Positions 17,882-25,526 of a stretch of 64,000 bases of DNA are shown in pieces. Numbering within the stretch: position 1 is the first letter of the stretch; every line of letters begins with the position of its first letter. Position numbers and translations under genes: made by a program. The DNA is from Bacteroidota bacterium (GTDB taxonomy: Bacteria; Bacteroidota; Ignavibacteria; Ignavibacteriales; Melioribacteraceae): contig JAEWUC010000003.1 in NCBI GenBank assembly GCA_023397505.1, positions 186,001 to 250,000 of the forward strand, given 5' to 3'. The notes under the pieces are model-generated. The model worked only from the letters and a program-made list of their open reading frames with translations. It had not been told where the DNA came from and made no database searches.

Positions 17882-18742
17882 TTATTTTTCGGGATGAATA
17901 ACATTATAAAATGCAGAGTAATCTTTTTCCGAAAGTTTTTGTTGTATTGATTTATTTAGAATGCTTTTAACCGATTCTAGGGTGTTTGAATCAATTCCAG
18001 CGCCGGAGAATTGATTGATAATCAGATTAATGTCTTTTAACAGATGTTTTAAAGGAAAATTTGTGTTGTCAAAATTACGATTCAATAGGTTAGGCAGTTT
18101 GCGATCGAAGTTTAGTGAATACAAGGAACTGGCACGTAATAATTCCATATATTTTTCAGTATCAACTTTTTTCTCTCTTAAATAACCGAGACTCATTGAA
18201 AAAGAAGTCATTGTAGTTGCAATTAACTGGTTCAAAGCAAGTTTAATTGAAGAAGCGCTTCCAACTTCACCTGTATGAACAATTTGTTTGCCCATAATTT
18301 CAAAAAGCACTTTATACTTTTGAAATTGTTCCTCCGTTGAACCGACCATAATTTGCAAAGAGCCGTCAATCGCTTGCGGAATACTTCCGAGAACCGGGGC
18401 TTCCAAATATTCACCACCGTGCGATTCTATTCTTTCTTTAAGCAATAAACTTTCATCCGGTGAGATTGTACTCATTTGTATTACGGTTTTATTTTCAAAA
18501 TTTGTTTTCTTCCCGCAACACAACACATCGCACACCGCGGAAAAATCCGAAAGCATTGTTATAATAAGTTCCGATTGTTTTATTGCATCGATTGGTTTGA
18601 AAGAAAGGATCGCGCCTTTTGCACAAAGTTTTTCAGTTTTCAAAGTAGTTCTGTTAAAAACATATAATTGATTGCCTGCATCGAGCAATCTTTGAGCCAT
18701 CGGTTCACCCATTAAACCGGTACCAAGAAATGCGATTTTCAT
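17882..18742 (-). CDS. NAD(P)-dependent beta-hydroxyacid dehydrogenase
   Basis: A 286-residue oxidoreductase of the 3-hydroxyisobutyrate dehydrogenase / GLYR1 (succinic or glyoxylic semialdehyde reductase) family. The Rossmann motif FLGTGLMGEPMAQRLLDAG is at about 5-23, and NRTTLKTEKLC after the second beta strand suggests NADP preference. The substrate loop APVLGSIPQAIDGSLQIMVG and the catalytic lysine segment SASSIKLALNQL are present. It is 1 nt from bshB1 and 12 nt from the transporter, so the three probably form one transcript. The substrate is not determined. Confidence 0.88.
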   Translation of the reverse strand: MKIAFLGTGLMGEPMAQRLLDAGNQLYVFNRTTLKTEKLCAKGAILSFKPIDAIKQSELIITMLSDFSAVCDVLCCGKKTNFENKTVIQMSTISPDESLLLKERIESHGGEYLEAPVLGSIPQAIDGSLQIMVGSTEEQFQKYKVLFEIMGKQIVHTGEVGSASSIKLALNQLIATTMTSFSMSLGYLREKKVDTEKYMELLRASSLYSLNFDRKLPNLLNRNFDNTNFPLKHLLKDINLIINQFSGAGIDSNTLESVKSILNKSIQQKLSEKDYSAFYNVIHPEK

Positions 18743-18743
18743 G

Positions 18744-19463
18744 TTATCCTCTTATAAAATTTATTAAATCATATTCAATTTCTTCTTCGCAATAAAATGC
18801 CTCGCCGTATTCCCTGCCGATTTTAAATCCGAAGTACCTTGCACGCGCTTCAAGAAATTTTATGAATTTCGGTTGACTTATAAATGTTTCCGGTCCATCA
18901 ATATTCGGATTGTGGAATTGTGTTTCGTAAGCATATACAGTTCTCATTTTTGTTTCGAATGTTTCACTTATATCTACAATAAATGTTGGCTTGAATTCAT
19001 ACGTCTGCATATAGTAAAATAGTTTTTTCGGGCGGTAAGATTGCTGTTCCTTCCCATCATCATCTGTTACAATTTTAGGAAGACCCGCAAAAAACATTGC
19101 TTCTTTTACAAGTTGACTCGCCCCGGTATGGTCGGGATGGCGATCGTTATAATACGGTGCAAAAATAATTTGCGGTTGAAATTTCCTAATACGGGTAATG
19201 ATTACTTTTAAATAATCATCGTTAAATTTTATACTGCCGTCTTTAAATCCCAAATTTTCACGGTGAGCAAGTTTTAATATCTCGGTTGCTTTCTTGGCTT
19301 CTACTGCTCGTATTTCGATTGATCCCCGCGTTCCAAGTTCGCCGCGGGATAAATCACACACACCCACTTTCAATCCTGCCTTTGTAAATTTGGCAATTGT
19401 TCCGCCCATTGATAATTCAGCGTCATCCGGGTGTGCCGCAAAAATTAAAACATCTAATTTCAT
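18744..19463 (-). CDS. bshB1: BshB1, bacillithiol biosynthesis deacetylase
   Basis: A 239-residue zinc-dependent LmbE/PIG-L deacetylase that makes GlcN-malate from GlcNAc-malate in bacillithiol synthesis. The metal motif AHPDDAELSMGG is at about 10-21, ELGTRGS at about 42-48, and YYNDRHPDHTGAS near 103-115. ETQFHNPN and SQPKFIKFLEARARYFG are typical of BshB1 rather than generic LmbE. The start is the ATG at 19463, with AGGAA upstream. A bacilliredoxin at 54.7 kb supports use of bacillithiol in this organism. Confidence 0.9.
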   Translation of the reverse strand: MKLDVLIFAAHPDDAELSMGGTIAKFTKAGLKVGVCDLSRGELGTRGSIEIRAVEAKKATEILKLAHRENLGFKDGSIKFNDDYLKVIITRIRKFQPQIIFAPYYNDRHPDHTGASQLVKEAMFFAGLPKIVTDDDGKEQQSYRPKKLFYYMQTYEFKPTFIVDISETFETKMRTVYAYETQFHNPNIDGPETFISQPKFIKFLEARARYFGFKIGREYGEAFYCEEEIEYDLINFIRG

Positions 19464-19596
19464 CTATTCCTCATAATATATTTTAATGAACTCTACAGCC
19501 GGCAATTAGAACCAGCGGCTAAAATGTAATAAATATAAAATATGCAAATGAAACGTAAAAAAATATTTATATTCGCAAAAACATTTCCGAAGAATA

Positions 19597-21042
19597 ATGA
19601 ATCAAAAATACGAAGCTGTTATCGGACTAGAAGTCCACGCGCAATTATTAACCGACACGAAAATCTTTTGCGGATGCTCGACTAAATTTGGTAATCCGCC
19701 AAACACTAATGTTTGCCCAATTTGCTTAGGTCATCCAGGTGTTCTTCCTGTTCTGAATAAAAAAGTTGTTGAATACACAACTTTAATGGGACTCGCGCTT
19801 GATTGTACAATTAATGAGAAATCGGTCTTCGCACGTAAAAATTATTTCTATCCCGATCTACCAAAAGATTATCAAATCTCACAATACGAAGAGCCAATCT
19901 GCGAACACGGAAAAGTTTTAATAGAATTTAAGGACGGTACAACGAAAGAAATAGGTGTAACACGCATTCACATGGAAGAAGATGCAGGCAAATCCATTCA
20001 CGACCAGGGATTCGGAACAAAGATAGATTTGAACAGAACCGGCACACCGCTTATGGAAATTGTTAGCGAGCCGGACATGCGGACTGCCGAGGAAGCATAT
20101 CTATATCTTGCAAAGATTAAACAAATTTTAACATACCTTGGCATCTGCGACGGCAATATGGAAGAGGGCTCTTTGCGATGCGACGCGAACATTTCCGTGC
20201 GGCTAAAAGGTGAAACAAAGCTCGGCACAAAAGCAGAAGTTAAAAACATGAATTCGTTCAGCAATGTTGCCAAAGCAATTGATTTCGAAATTGAAAGACA
20301 AATTGATTTGATTGAAGAAGGTAAAAAAGTAATTCAACAAACTTTATTATGGGATGCAGATCTCGGCGAAGCATACCCGATGCGCAGCAAAGAAGAAGCG
20401 CATGACTACCGCTATTTCCCCGATCCCGATTTAATGCCCGTAATTGTAAGTGAAGAATGGAAAAACGAAATTAAAAACCGGATGCCGGAACTGCCCGATG
20501 CCCGGCGCGAACGGTTCATTAAGAATTATAATCTTCCGCGTTACGATGCCGAAATTCTTACTTCATCCCGCGAACTTGCAGATTATTATGAAAAAGTTAT
20601 TACCGTAACAAATGATTACAAATCAGCCAGCAACTGGGTAATGACTGACGTTCTTAAAGTAGTTAACGATCAAAAAATTTCTATAAACGATTTTGGAATT
20701 ACGCCGGAAAAACTTGGCAAACTGATAAAATTGATTAATGATAATATTATTAGCGGTAAGATTGCTAAAGAAGTTTTCCCGGAAATGCTTTCGAGCGGGA
20801 AAGATCCTGAAGTAATTGTCAAAGAAAAGAATCTTGTACAAATTACAGATACTTCTGCTATAGAAGGAATTATAGAGTCTATTCTAAATGCAAACCCAAA
20901 ACAAGTTGAAGAGTTTTTAAGCGGAAAAGATAAAGTACTTGGTTTTTTCGTAGGTCAAATAATGAAGGAATCGAAAGGCAAAGCCAATCCGGGAATTGTT
21001 AACGAATTACTAAAAAGTAAATTAGAAAACCGAAGAAAGTAG
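19597..21042 (+). CDS. gatB: GatB, Asp/Glu-tRNA amidotransferase subunit B
   Basis: A 481-residue subunit B of the GatCAB transamidase, which converts Glu-tRNA(Gln) and Asp-tRNA(Asn) to the amidated forms. Signatures: YEAVIGLEVHAQLLTDTKIF, FCGCSTKFGNPPNTNVCPIC (zinc cysteines) and RTGTPLMEIVSEPDMRTAEE. The YqeY-like tail ends in LKSKLENRR. Full family length. gatA and gatC are not in the window. It is convergent with the accessory MDR reductase; the 90-nt gap shows no clear terminator. Confidence 0.96.
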   Translation: MNQKYEAVIGLEVHAQLLTDTKIFCGCSTKFGNPPNTNVCPICLGHPGVLPVLNKKVVEYTTLMGLALDCTINEKSVFARKNYFYPDLPKDYQISQYEEPICEHGKVLIEFKDGTTKEIGVTRIHMEEDAGKSIHDQGFGTKIDLNRTGTPLMEIVSEPDMRTAEEAYLYLAKIKQILTYLGICDGNMEEGSLRCDANISVRLKGETKLGTKAEVKNMNSFSNVAKAIDFEIERQIDLIEEGKKVIQQTLLWDADLGEAYPMRSKEEAHDYRYFPDPDLMPVIVSEEWKNEIKNRMPELPDARRERFIKNYNLPRYDAEILTSSRELADYYEKVITVTNDYKSASNWVMTDVLKVVNDQKISINDFGITPEKLGKLIKLINDNIISGKIAKEVFPEMLSSGKDPEVIVKEKNLVQITDTSAIEGIIESILNANPKQVEEFLSGKDKVLGFFVGQIMKESKGKANPGIVNELLKSKLENRRK

Positions 21043-21132
21043 ATTTCATGTTATATGGCCAGCTCTGCCTGCTAAAAATTAAGATGCTGAAAAGTAAATA
21101 TTGATTAAACATCAGAACATTTAAAGCAATTG
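21043..21132. other. Junction between gatB and the accessory block
   Basis: AT-rich 90 nt at the edge of the accessory block. On the minus strand the stop codon of the MDR gene is part of ACCTAAC, a sequence that matches the RYYYAAC half-site of integron attC elements. The matching GTTRRRY partner is not found. I see no gene and no clear terminator here. Confidence 0.35.
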
Positions 21133-22143
21133 TTAGGTTTTACTGTTATTCCCAAAAGTTATTACTACATTTCCTTTTTTATGACCTTGCTCAACATATC
21201 TGTGAGCTTCTGCTACTTGCTCCATCGAAAATGATTTATCAATCATAGATTTTAATTTTCCTTCTTCTATTATTCGTTTTATTGACTTTAAATCATCAAC
21301 GCTACCCGGCGCAAGTGAACATTTTACTTTTTTGTTCCCAAACATTGAGGTAAATAACATTTGAAATAGCACGTTTGATTTGAAGCTGACAAAGAAATGA
21401 GTTCCACCATGATTTAATATCTTTTTGCATTTGAGTATCGAACTTTTTCCAAGTACATCAAATATTAAATCGAACTTTTCATCAACTTTCGTGTAGTCTT
21501 CATTTTTATAATCAATAACCTTATCGGCTCCAATTGATTTTACAAATTCTATTGAATTTGTACCACATACACCAGTAACATTCGCACCGTAATATTTAGC
21601 TATTTGTGTTGCAGCAGATCCGATAGAGCCACTAGCTCCAACTACTAAAACTTTTGTACCATTTTTTACATTTAGTTTTTTAAGAAGTCCATATGCCATT
21701 ATTGAGCCATAAGGTATTACAGCAGCTTCCTCATAATTCATATTCACCGGTTTCAATGCAACACATCCATCTTCCGGCATACATATAAATTCCTTATAAG
21801 CTCCCATTTTTTGGCCTAAGTAACCGAAGACTTCATCGCCCGGATAAAATTGTTTAACTGCTTTACCAATTTCTTTAACCTTACCGGAAAATTCGCTCCC
21901 AAGTATTTGGCGTTTTGGTTTTGAAAGACCGAAATCAAATTTTGCAATGAACCAAAACAGTAACGGCATATTGAATTCAGAAGAAGAAATATTTTTAAAA
22001 TTTCTTCCAACTAAATCACCATAGTTTATTGATACGGAGTTTATTTCAATTAGTATTTCATTGTCATTAGGAACAGGTTTTTCAATTTCCTTTATATGAA
22101 GTACCTCTGGAGAACCATATTTTTCATATATAATTGCTTTCAT
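21133..22143 (-). CDS. Zinc-less MDR-family NAD(P)H quinone/enone reductase
   Basis: A 336-residue medium-chain reductase. I start it at the ATG at 22143 (MKAIIYEKYGSPEVLHIKEI), which has AAAGGAG five nt upstream, and not at 22167. The cofactor motif is VLVVGASGSIGSAATQIAKY. INYGDLVGRNF and PGDEVFGYLG are quinone-oxidoreductase-like, and the zinc ligands of alcohol dehydrogenases are absent. The substrate is unknown. It is the distal gene of the accessory block, with a 137-nt hairpin-bearing spacer on its upstream side. Confidence 0.88.
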   Translation of the reverse strand: MKAIIYEKYGSPEVLHIKEIEKPVPNDNEILIEINSVSINYGDLVGRNFKNISSSEFNMPLLFWFIAKFDFGLSKPKRQILGSEFSGKVKEIGKAVKQFYPGDEVFGYLGQKMGAYKEFICMPEDGCVALKPVNMNYEEAAVIPYGSIMAYGLLKKLNVKNGTKVLVVGASGSIGSAATQIAKYYGANVTGVCGTNSIEFVKSIGADKVIDYKNEDYTKVDEKFDLIFDVLGKSSILKCKKILNHGGTHFFVSFKSNVLFQMLFTSMFGNKKVKCSLAPGSVDDLKSIKRIIEEGKLKSMIDKSFSMEQVAEAHRYVEQGHKKGNVVITFGNNSKT

Positions 22144-22210
22144 AAAGACTCCTTTGATTATTCCCAAAACTTAAAATCGATTGCAACAATTTATTAACTG
22201 CCTAAAAAAC

Positions 22211-22262
22211 ACTACATTTTTCAATAATACCGCCTTAAAAAGGTGTTCGGCTGATTTGTAGT
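22211..22262. repeat. Long imperfect hairpin in spacer upstream of the MDR gene
   Basis: Outer arms ACTACA (22211) and TGTAGT (22257) and inner arms CCTT / AAGG fold the 52 nt into one interrupted hairpin. On the minus strand the middle (GAACACC, TTTTTAA, GGCGGTATT) recalls the order of motifs in the spacers at 23076 and 24219, but the match is weak. Confidence 0.4.
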
Positions 22263-22280
22263 TTACACACAATTTCTCAA

Positions 22281-22925
22281 TTAAAACTCGATTCTGATAA
22301 TATTTAATTTCATCAAAATACTTTTACTGTAAATATCTTTATGAGTTAAAAAGGAATTAATAGCATTAGTATTTTCATATAGATTCACATTACCTGAGGG
22401 ATAGGATTCGATTATATTGGCATACACAAGTGCACCAATTAATGGTAATGATAAGAATGAAATAACAGTTACAGCTTCATCTGTTTTTTTTATTACTAAT
22501 TTTGGAACTACGGCTATAATTCCTCCCAAAGTCGCAAATCCTAAAGTTGATACAAATTCAATTCTCTTATTGCCCCCCTTAGCAATTACATATACACCAT
22601 ATGATGAACCCAAAATATATCCAGCACATAGAGCAACTCCAACAATAGGTGCAATTGTATTGTTTCTTTTTGATGCTAATGCTGCAATTGAGAGATAGGC
22701 GGGAACAATTCCTAACACAGAACCAAGAACTACTTCACCCACTATTCGTGAGAAACTTCTATCATATTGCTGACTAGAAATTACTCGTGTATTTAATTGA
22801 GCTAAATATCTTTCACTTGAAATTGATTCGTATAAATGATCATGGATATCTGTTGTGTCTATCTGAGAATAGAGGAGACAAGTATTAAGAATTATTAGAA
22901 AGAAAATTGAGGAGGATATTTTCAT
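22281..22925 (-). CDS. Hypothetical membrane protein of the accessory block
   Basis: A 214-residue protein from the ATG at 22925, chosen because GGGAG stands seven nt upstream and a signal peptide (MKISSSIFFLIILNTCLLYS) follows. About five further hydrophobic segments lie at roughly 60-175 (VLGSVLGIVPAYLSIAALA, PIVGVALCAGYILGSSYGVY, LGGIIAVVPKLVIKK). I recognise no family. It begins 22 nt downstream of a diverged copy of the ribH 3' end and terminator. The DUF4062 gene occupies the same position behind the real ribH. Confidence 0.6.
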   Translation of the reverse strand: MKISSSIFFLIILNTCLLYSQIDTTDIHDHLYESISSERYLAQLNTRVISSQQYDRSFSRIVGEVVLGSVLGIVPAYLSIAALASKRNNTIAPIVGVALCAGYILGSSYGVYVIAKGGNKRIEFVSTLGFATLGGIIAVVPKLVIKKTDEAVTVISFLSLPLIGALVYANIIESYPSGNVNLYENTNAINSFLTHKDIYSKSILMKLNIIRIEF

Positions 22926-22946
22926 TATTGTTCTCCCTTTTTGCAA

Positions 22947-23049
22947 ATAACAGTTTATTAAAACGAAAGAGACGCTTATAAGCACCTCTTTTTATTTCAT
23001 CTATAACTTTTTCATTAGATCAGCCATTTCGATTGAGCTTAAAGCCGCA
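22947..23049. repeat. Diverged second copy of the ribH 3' end and terminator (copy B)
   Basis: Aligns by eye with 25522-25625 over the whole length: 11 mismatches and a 1-nt gap, about 88 percent identity. It contains the degenerate terminator hairpin (AGACGCTTATAAGC) and the last 15 codons of a ribH-like reading frame. Homology stops sharply at ATAACAG on one side and at CCGCA on the other. Confidence 0.85.
23001..23048 (-). pseudogene. Remnant of a lumazine synthase gene 3' end
   Basis: Read on the minus strand it gives AALSSIEMADLMKKL and a stop. The intact ribH ends AALNAIEMADLIKKI and a stop. The differences are conservative replacements, with the frame and the stop kept. The fragment therefore came from a working ribH of another lineage and is not a random repeat. 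Upstream of GCGGCT the similarity ends. Confidence 0.8.
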
Positions 23050-23075
23050 ACTAATATAGAAAGCTATTTGAAAAA

Positions 23076-23192
23076 CGAACACCAACAATTTTATAAAATT
23101 TTTCTTATTGCAAACCAACATTTATAATGCAACTAAATAGATACACAAATGCACAACAGTTTAAGCTGTCGATTCGTAAAACGGGTTATTCC
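23076..23192. repeat. Spacer repeat R1, downstream of the beta-propeller gene
   Basis: About 117 nt, AT-rich. Diverged direct copy of 24219-24350. It shares the exact 11-mer TACACAAATGC (23142-23152), a GTTTAA segment, and a TTATAAAA...TTATT...CAACCAA-like block. It ends in GTTATTCC next to the stop of the propeller gene. It contains no reading frame. Confidence 0.6.
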
Positions 23193-23216
23193 ACCTGCAT
23201 ATATTTATCCGAGAGT

Positions 23217-24137
23217 TTATTTTGTTGAAGCCTCAGAAAGATTGTAAGCATAGATAGCGCTCCCAACAATACAATAAAGAATTCGCTTGTTATCATCAAA
23301 GTTGTTCCATGCAATAGTCTTTTTGTAACTTCTTCCATCCTGAACCGGTTGTTTCATGGATCGGATAGAATATTTTAGCTCCATGTTGTAAAACATAAGA
23401 AATTCGGGATAACTCGGAGGACCATGCATTGTAAGAAATATTTCTCCCTGTGAATTCTTGGTCAAGTACTGTCCCATATTTGTTGGAAAAACTTTTATCG
23501 CGGACATACTATCGGACTGATAAGGAATGAGATAAAGATTCTTTCCGTTGCAATCGGCAATATAAAGTATCGATTCTTGTTCATCCAGTTCAAGACCAAC
23601 TCCCCATTGAATTGGAGGAGTTAAATTTTTACCGGAAATCAGGATTGATTTATTCATCGCAGAATCATACCTCGCGACAATATCGTCATAAACTGCCAAT
23701 AGTCTTCCTTGCTGATCAAACCGCAGATCGGTTACTCCACACGGTCCCGAAAAATCCTCTTGTACAACAACAGTTTGTTCTCCAGAAGATGTCACTTTAA
23801 CAATTCTATCAAATGCTGCAATGTAGAGATCACCTTTAGAATTGAATATCATTCCCCAAATGCATGTTTTTGAAGAAGTGTCTGAGAGAGTTATAAAATG
23901 TTCAACAACCCGATTCGATGTAATGCGATAGATATCACGGCATCCCCCGACAAACATTTCACCTTTATTATCAAAGGCTATTGCATGGATGCATTTATTT
24001 GTTTCAACTAAAATTGATGCCGAATCAAGCGTAAGCGCGGGCGTGGTTGAATATTGATGAATTTGTGGTTGCTGAGCAAGTGATGAATGCGTCAACAACA
24101 TATAAACTAAGACGAGATAGGTAAGAACTGTTTTCAT
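23217..24137 (-). CDS. Secreted NHL/SMP-30-like beta-propeller protein
   Basis: A 306-residue exported protein. The start at 24137 (MKTVLTYLVLVYMLLTHSSL) has AAGGA six nt upstream and opens a signal peptide cut near LAQQ; the longer frame from 24194 lacks these. Repeated propeller blades follow the pattern IAFDNKGEMFVGG, MIFNSKGDLYIAAFDRI, LRFDQQGRLLAVYDDIV and LELDEQESILYIADCNG. That pattern is typical of NHL/SMP-30-type six-bladed propellers. The ligand or enzyme activity is unknown. Two diverged copies of one spacer sequence lie on either side. Confidence 0.75.
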   Translation of the reverse strand: MKTVLTYLVLVYMLLTHSSLAQQPQIHQYSTTPALTLDSASILVETNKCIHAIAFDNKGEMFVGGCRDIYRITSNRVVEHFITLSDTSSKTCIWGMIFNSKGDLYIAAFDRIVKVTSSGEQTVVVQEDFSGPCGVTDLRFDQQGRLLAVYDDIVARYDSAMNKSILISGKNLTPPIQWGVGLELDEQESILYIADCNGKNLYLIPYQSDSMSAIKVFPTNMGQYLTKNSQGEIFLTMHGPPSYPEFLMFYNMELKYSIRSMKQPVQDGRSYKKTIAWNNFDDNKRILYCIVGSAIYAYNLSEASTK

Positions 24138-24160
24138 ATATATTCCTTTGGTTGCGCTAA

Positions 24161-24177
24161 TGGTACCATAGCATTGC
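24161..24177. promoter_or_regulatory. Palindrome upstream of the beta-propeller gene
   Basis: GCTAATGGTACCATAGC is a near-perfect 17-nt inverted repeat centred on GGTACC, 24-40 nt before the start at 24137. The TTGC/GCAA sequences on either side extend it. It could be an operator; no regulator is adjacent. Confidence 0.35.
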
Positions 24178-24218
24178 AAATAGCCGACGGCCAAGAAAAC
24201 TGCAATACTACATATTAC

Positions 24219-24350
24219 ACAAACATCAATAGTTATAAAAATTTTTTATTACAACCAATTTCGAAAAGCAATTAATTTTTACAATAAAACCTTATAATTA
24301 CACAAATGCCGCTAGGTTTAAAGTGGTCCATCTTGAAAAACTTGTTATAC
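24219..24350. repeat. Spacer repeat R2, downstream of the DUF4062 gene
   Basis: About 132 nt, AT-rich, the second copy of the sequence at 23076-23192 in the same orientation, with TACACAAATGC at 24299-24309. On the minus strand it reads GTATAACAAG, then TTCAAGATGGAC, resembling the left half of an integron attC site. It runs directly into the 12-bp inverted repeat at 24344. Confidence 0.6.
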
Positions 24351-24355
24351 AAATT
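24344..24355. repeat. 12-bp inverted repeat, copy at 3' side of the DUF4062 gene
   Basis: GTTATACAAATT. The exact reverse complement lies at 25515-25526, so the pair brackets the DUF4062 gene, one arm just after its stop and the other just before its start. Confidence 0.85.
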
Positions 24356-24356
24356 T

Positions 24357-25505
24357 TCAAAGAAATAATTCAGGATACTTCGATATCCTTTCTATTTCTT
24401 GATTAATTTTGGGAATATTAGCAGGACTAATAAATTCAAAATCTATTTTATAAGTTCCAGGTTGTGGATTATCAACTAAAAATGGTTCTTCCAATTTGTC
24501 AGGTAATTCTCGAATTGAATCAAATATTACTTTCCCACAACCTTTCATCAAAGCATTCAGATATTTGAAATCATCTGGCGGATCATATGCTCTCATCTCT
24601 AATTCCCAATCATAAGCAGAAATACATGCTGCATAAAATTTATCTGCAACCGCTTTAATTTCATATGGATTTCCAGCAATTCCCGGAGGACCCCAACTCT
24701 TTGAGAATTCTTCAGTAACAATCTTTCCCATCAAGTGAACTAAATTTTTAAGGTCTCCAAATCTTGTACTAATTGACTTGAAATAATCAAACGCCGTTGG
24801 CCTAACCATTTTTATGAAGAACAATCCATTATCAAGTTCAGTGAACTTTTTCTCAACTTGTTTGATTCTTGTTCTAAGTAACTCAACTGTAAGTTTATAT
24901 TCCCAATAATCCGGCCTTTCAAGAGCAACACTCTTAGCTAATTCTGATTCATTTTTAAATTCTTTCATTGGATCTAATTTGCCAGAATTTTTTCTGTCAA
25001 TTAAATACTTTAGAAATATTGACAACTGGAGTTTTAAAACTTCTAATATATTGTCTGCTTTCTTGTATGTAAAAATCCATCTTTTACTATTCTTAATTGA
25101 ATCGATAAATTCAAAAACTAACCTGTCATCAACTTGCGGTGAGAAATCAGCATTTTTATTTTTTCGCCATACTTCCAACAAATTATTAACTCGTTCATCA
25201 ACAAATATAAATACATCCTTGTTATTCTGAATAGCAGTTTCGAATTCAATATTAACAATACTTTTTTGTGAGTTAGTATCAATAGAGCCGCGTTTACCTC
25301 CAATGATTAGAATAAAAATGTCACAATTCTCTTTTACGTTTCTTTTACAATTCGAAATAGTGTCTAAATCAGGTAAAACTGAAAATGATGGCATTTCACT
25401 TAAAACAGGATCGTGACCCATTTCCAAAATACTCTTTCGCAAATCTTCTCTTATTTGTTCTAAGTCAAAACAAGTAGAACTAACAAAAATCCTTGTCTTA
25501 TTCAT
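24357..25505 (-). CDS. DUF4062 domain protein, possible defence effector
   Basis: A 382-residue soluble protein. Residues 4 to about 100 form a DUF4062 domain (TRIFVSSTCFDLEQIREDLR, then CDIFILIIGGKRGS and NIEFETAI). This domain is distantly related to TIR/SEFIR-like and nucleoside-hydrolase-like folds. It is often fused to NTPase or repeat modules in conflict-associated proteins. Here no NTPase motif follows; the C-terminal half (about 170-382, WGPPGIAGNPYEIKAVADKF and an acidic tail) is not recognised. It starts 71 nt after the ribH stop, behind the ribH terminator, and is bracketed by a perfect inverted repeat. A role in defence is inference only. Confidence 0.75.
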   Translation of the reverse strand: MNKTRIFVSSTCFDLEQIREDLRKSILEMGHDPVLSEMPSFSVLPDLDTISNCKRNVKENCDIFILIIGGKRGSIDTNSQKSIVNIEFETAIQNNKDVFIFVDERVNNLLEVWRKNKNADFSPQVDDRLVFEFIDSIKNSKRWIFTYKKADNILEVLKLQLSIFLKYLIDRKNSGKLDPMKEFKNESELAKSVALERPDYWEYKLTVELLRTRIKQVEKKFTELDNGLFFIKMVRPTAFDYFKSISTRFGDLKNLVHLMGKIVTEEFSKSWGPPGIAGNPYEIKAVADKFYAACISAYDWELEMRAYDPPDDFKYLNALMKGCGKVIFDSIRELPDKLEEPFLVDNPQPGTYKIDFEFISPANIPKINQEIERISKYPELFL

Positions 25506-25514
25506 ATACTATCC

Positions 25515-25526
25515 AATTTGTATAAC
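25515..25526. repeat. 12-bp inverted repeat, copy at 5' side of the DUF4062 gene
   Basis: AATTTGTATAAC, reverse complement of 24344-24355. On the minus strand it reads CTGTTATACAAATT, and the ribH-derived duplicated block ends within CTGTTAT. The repeat end and the junction of duplication therefore coincide. Confidence 0.85.
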
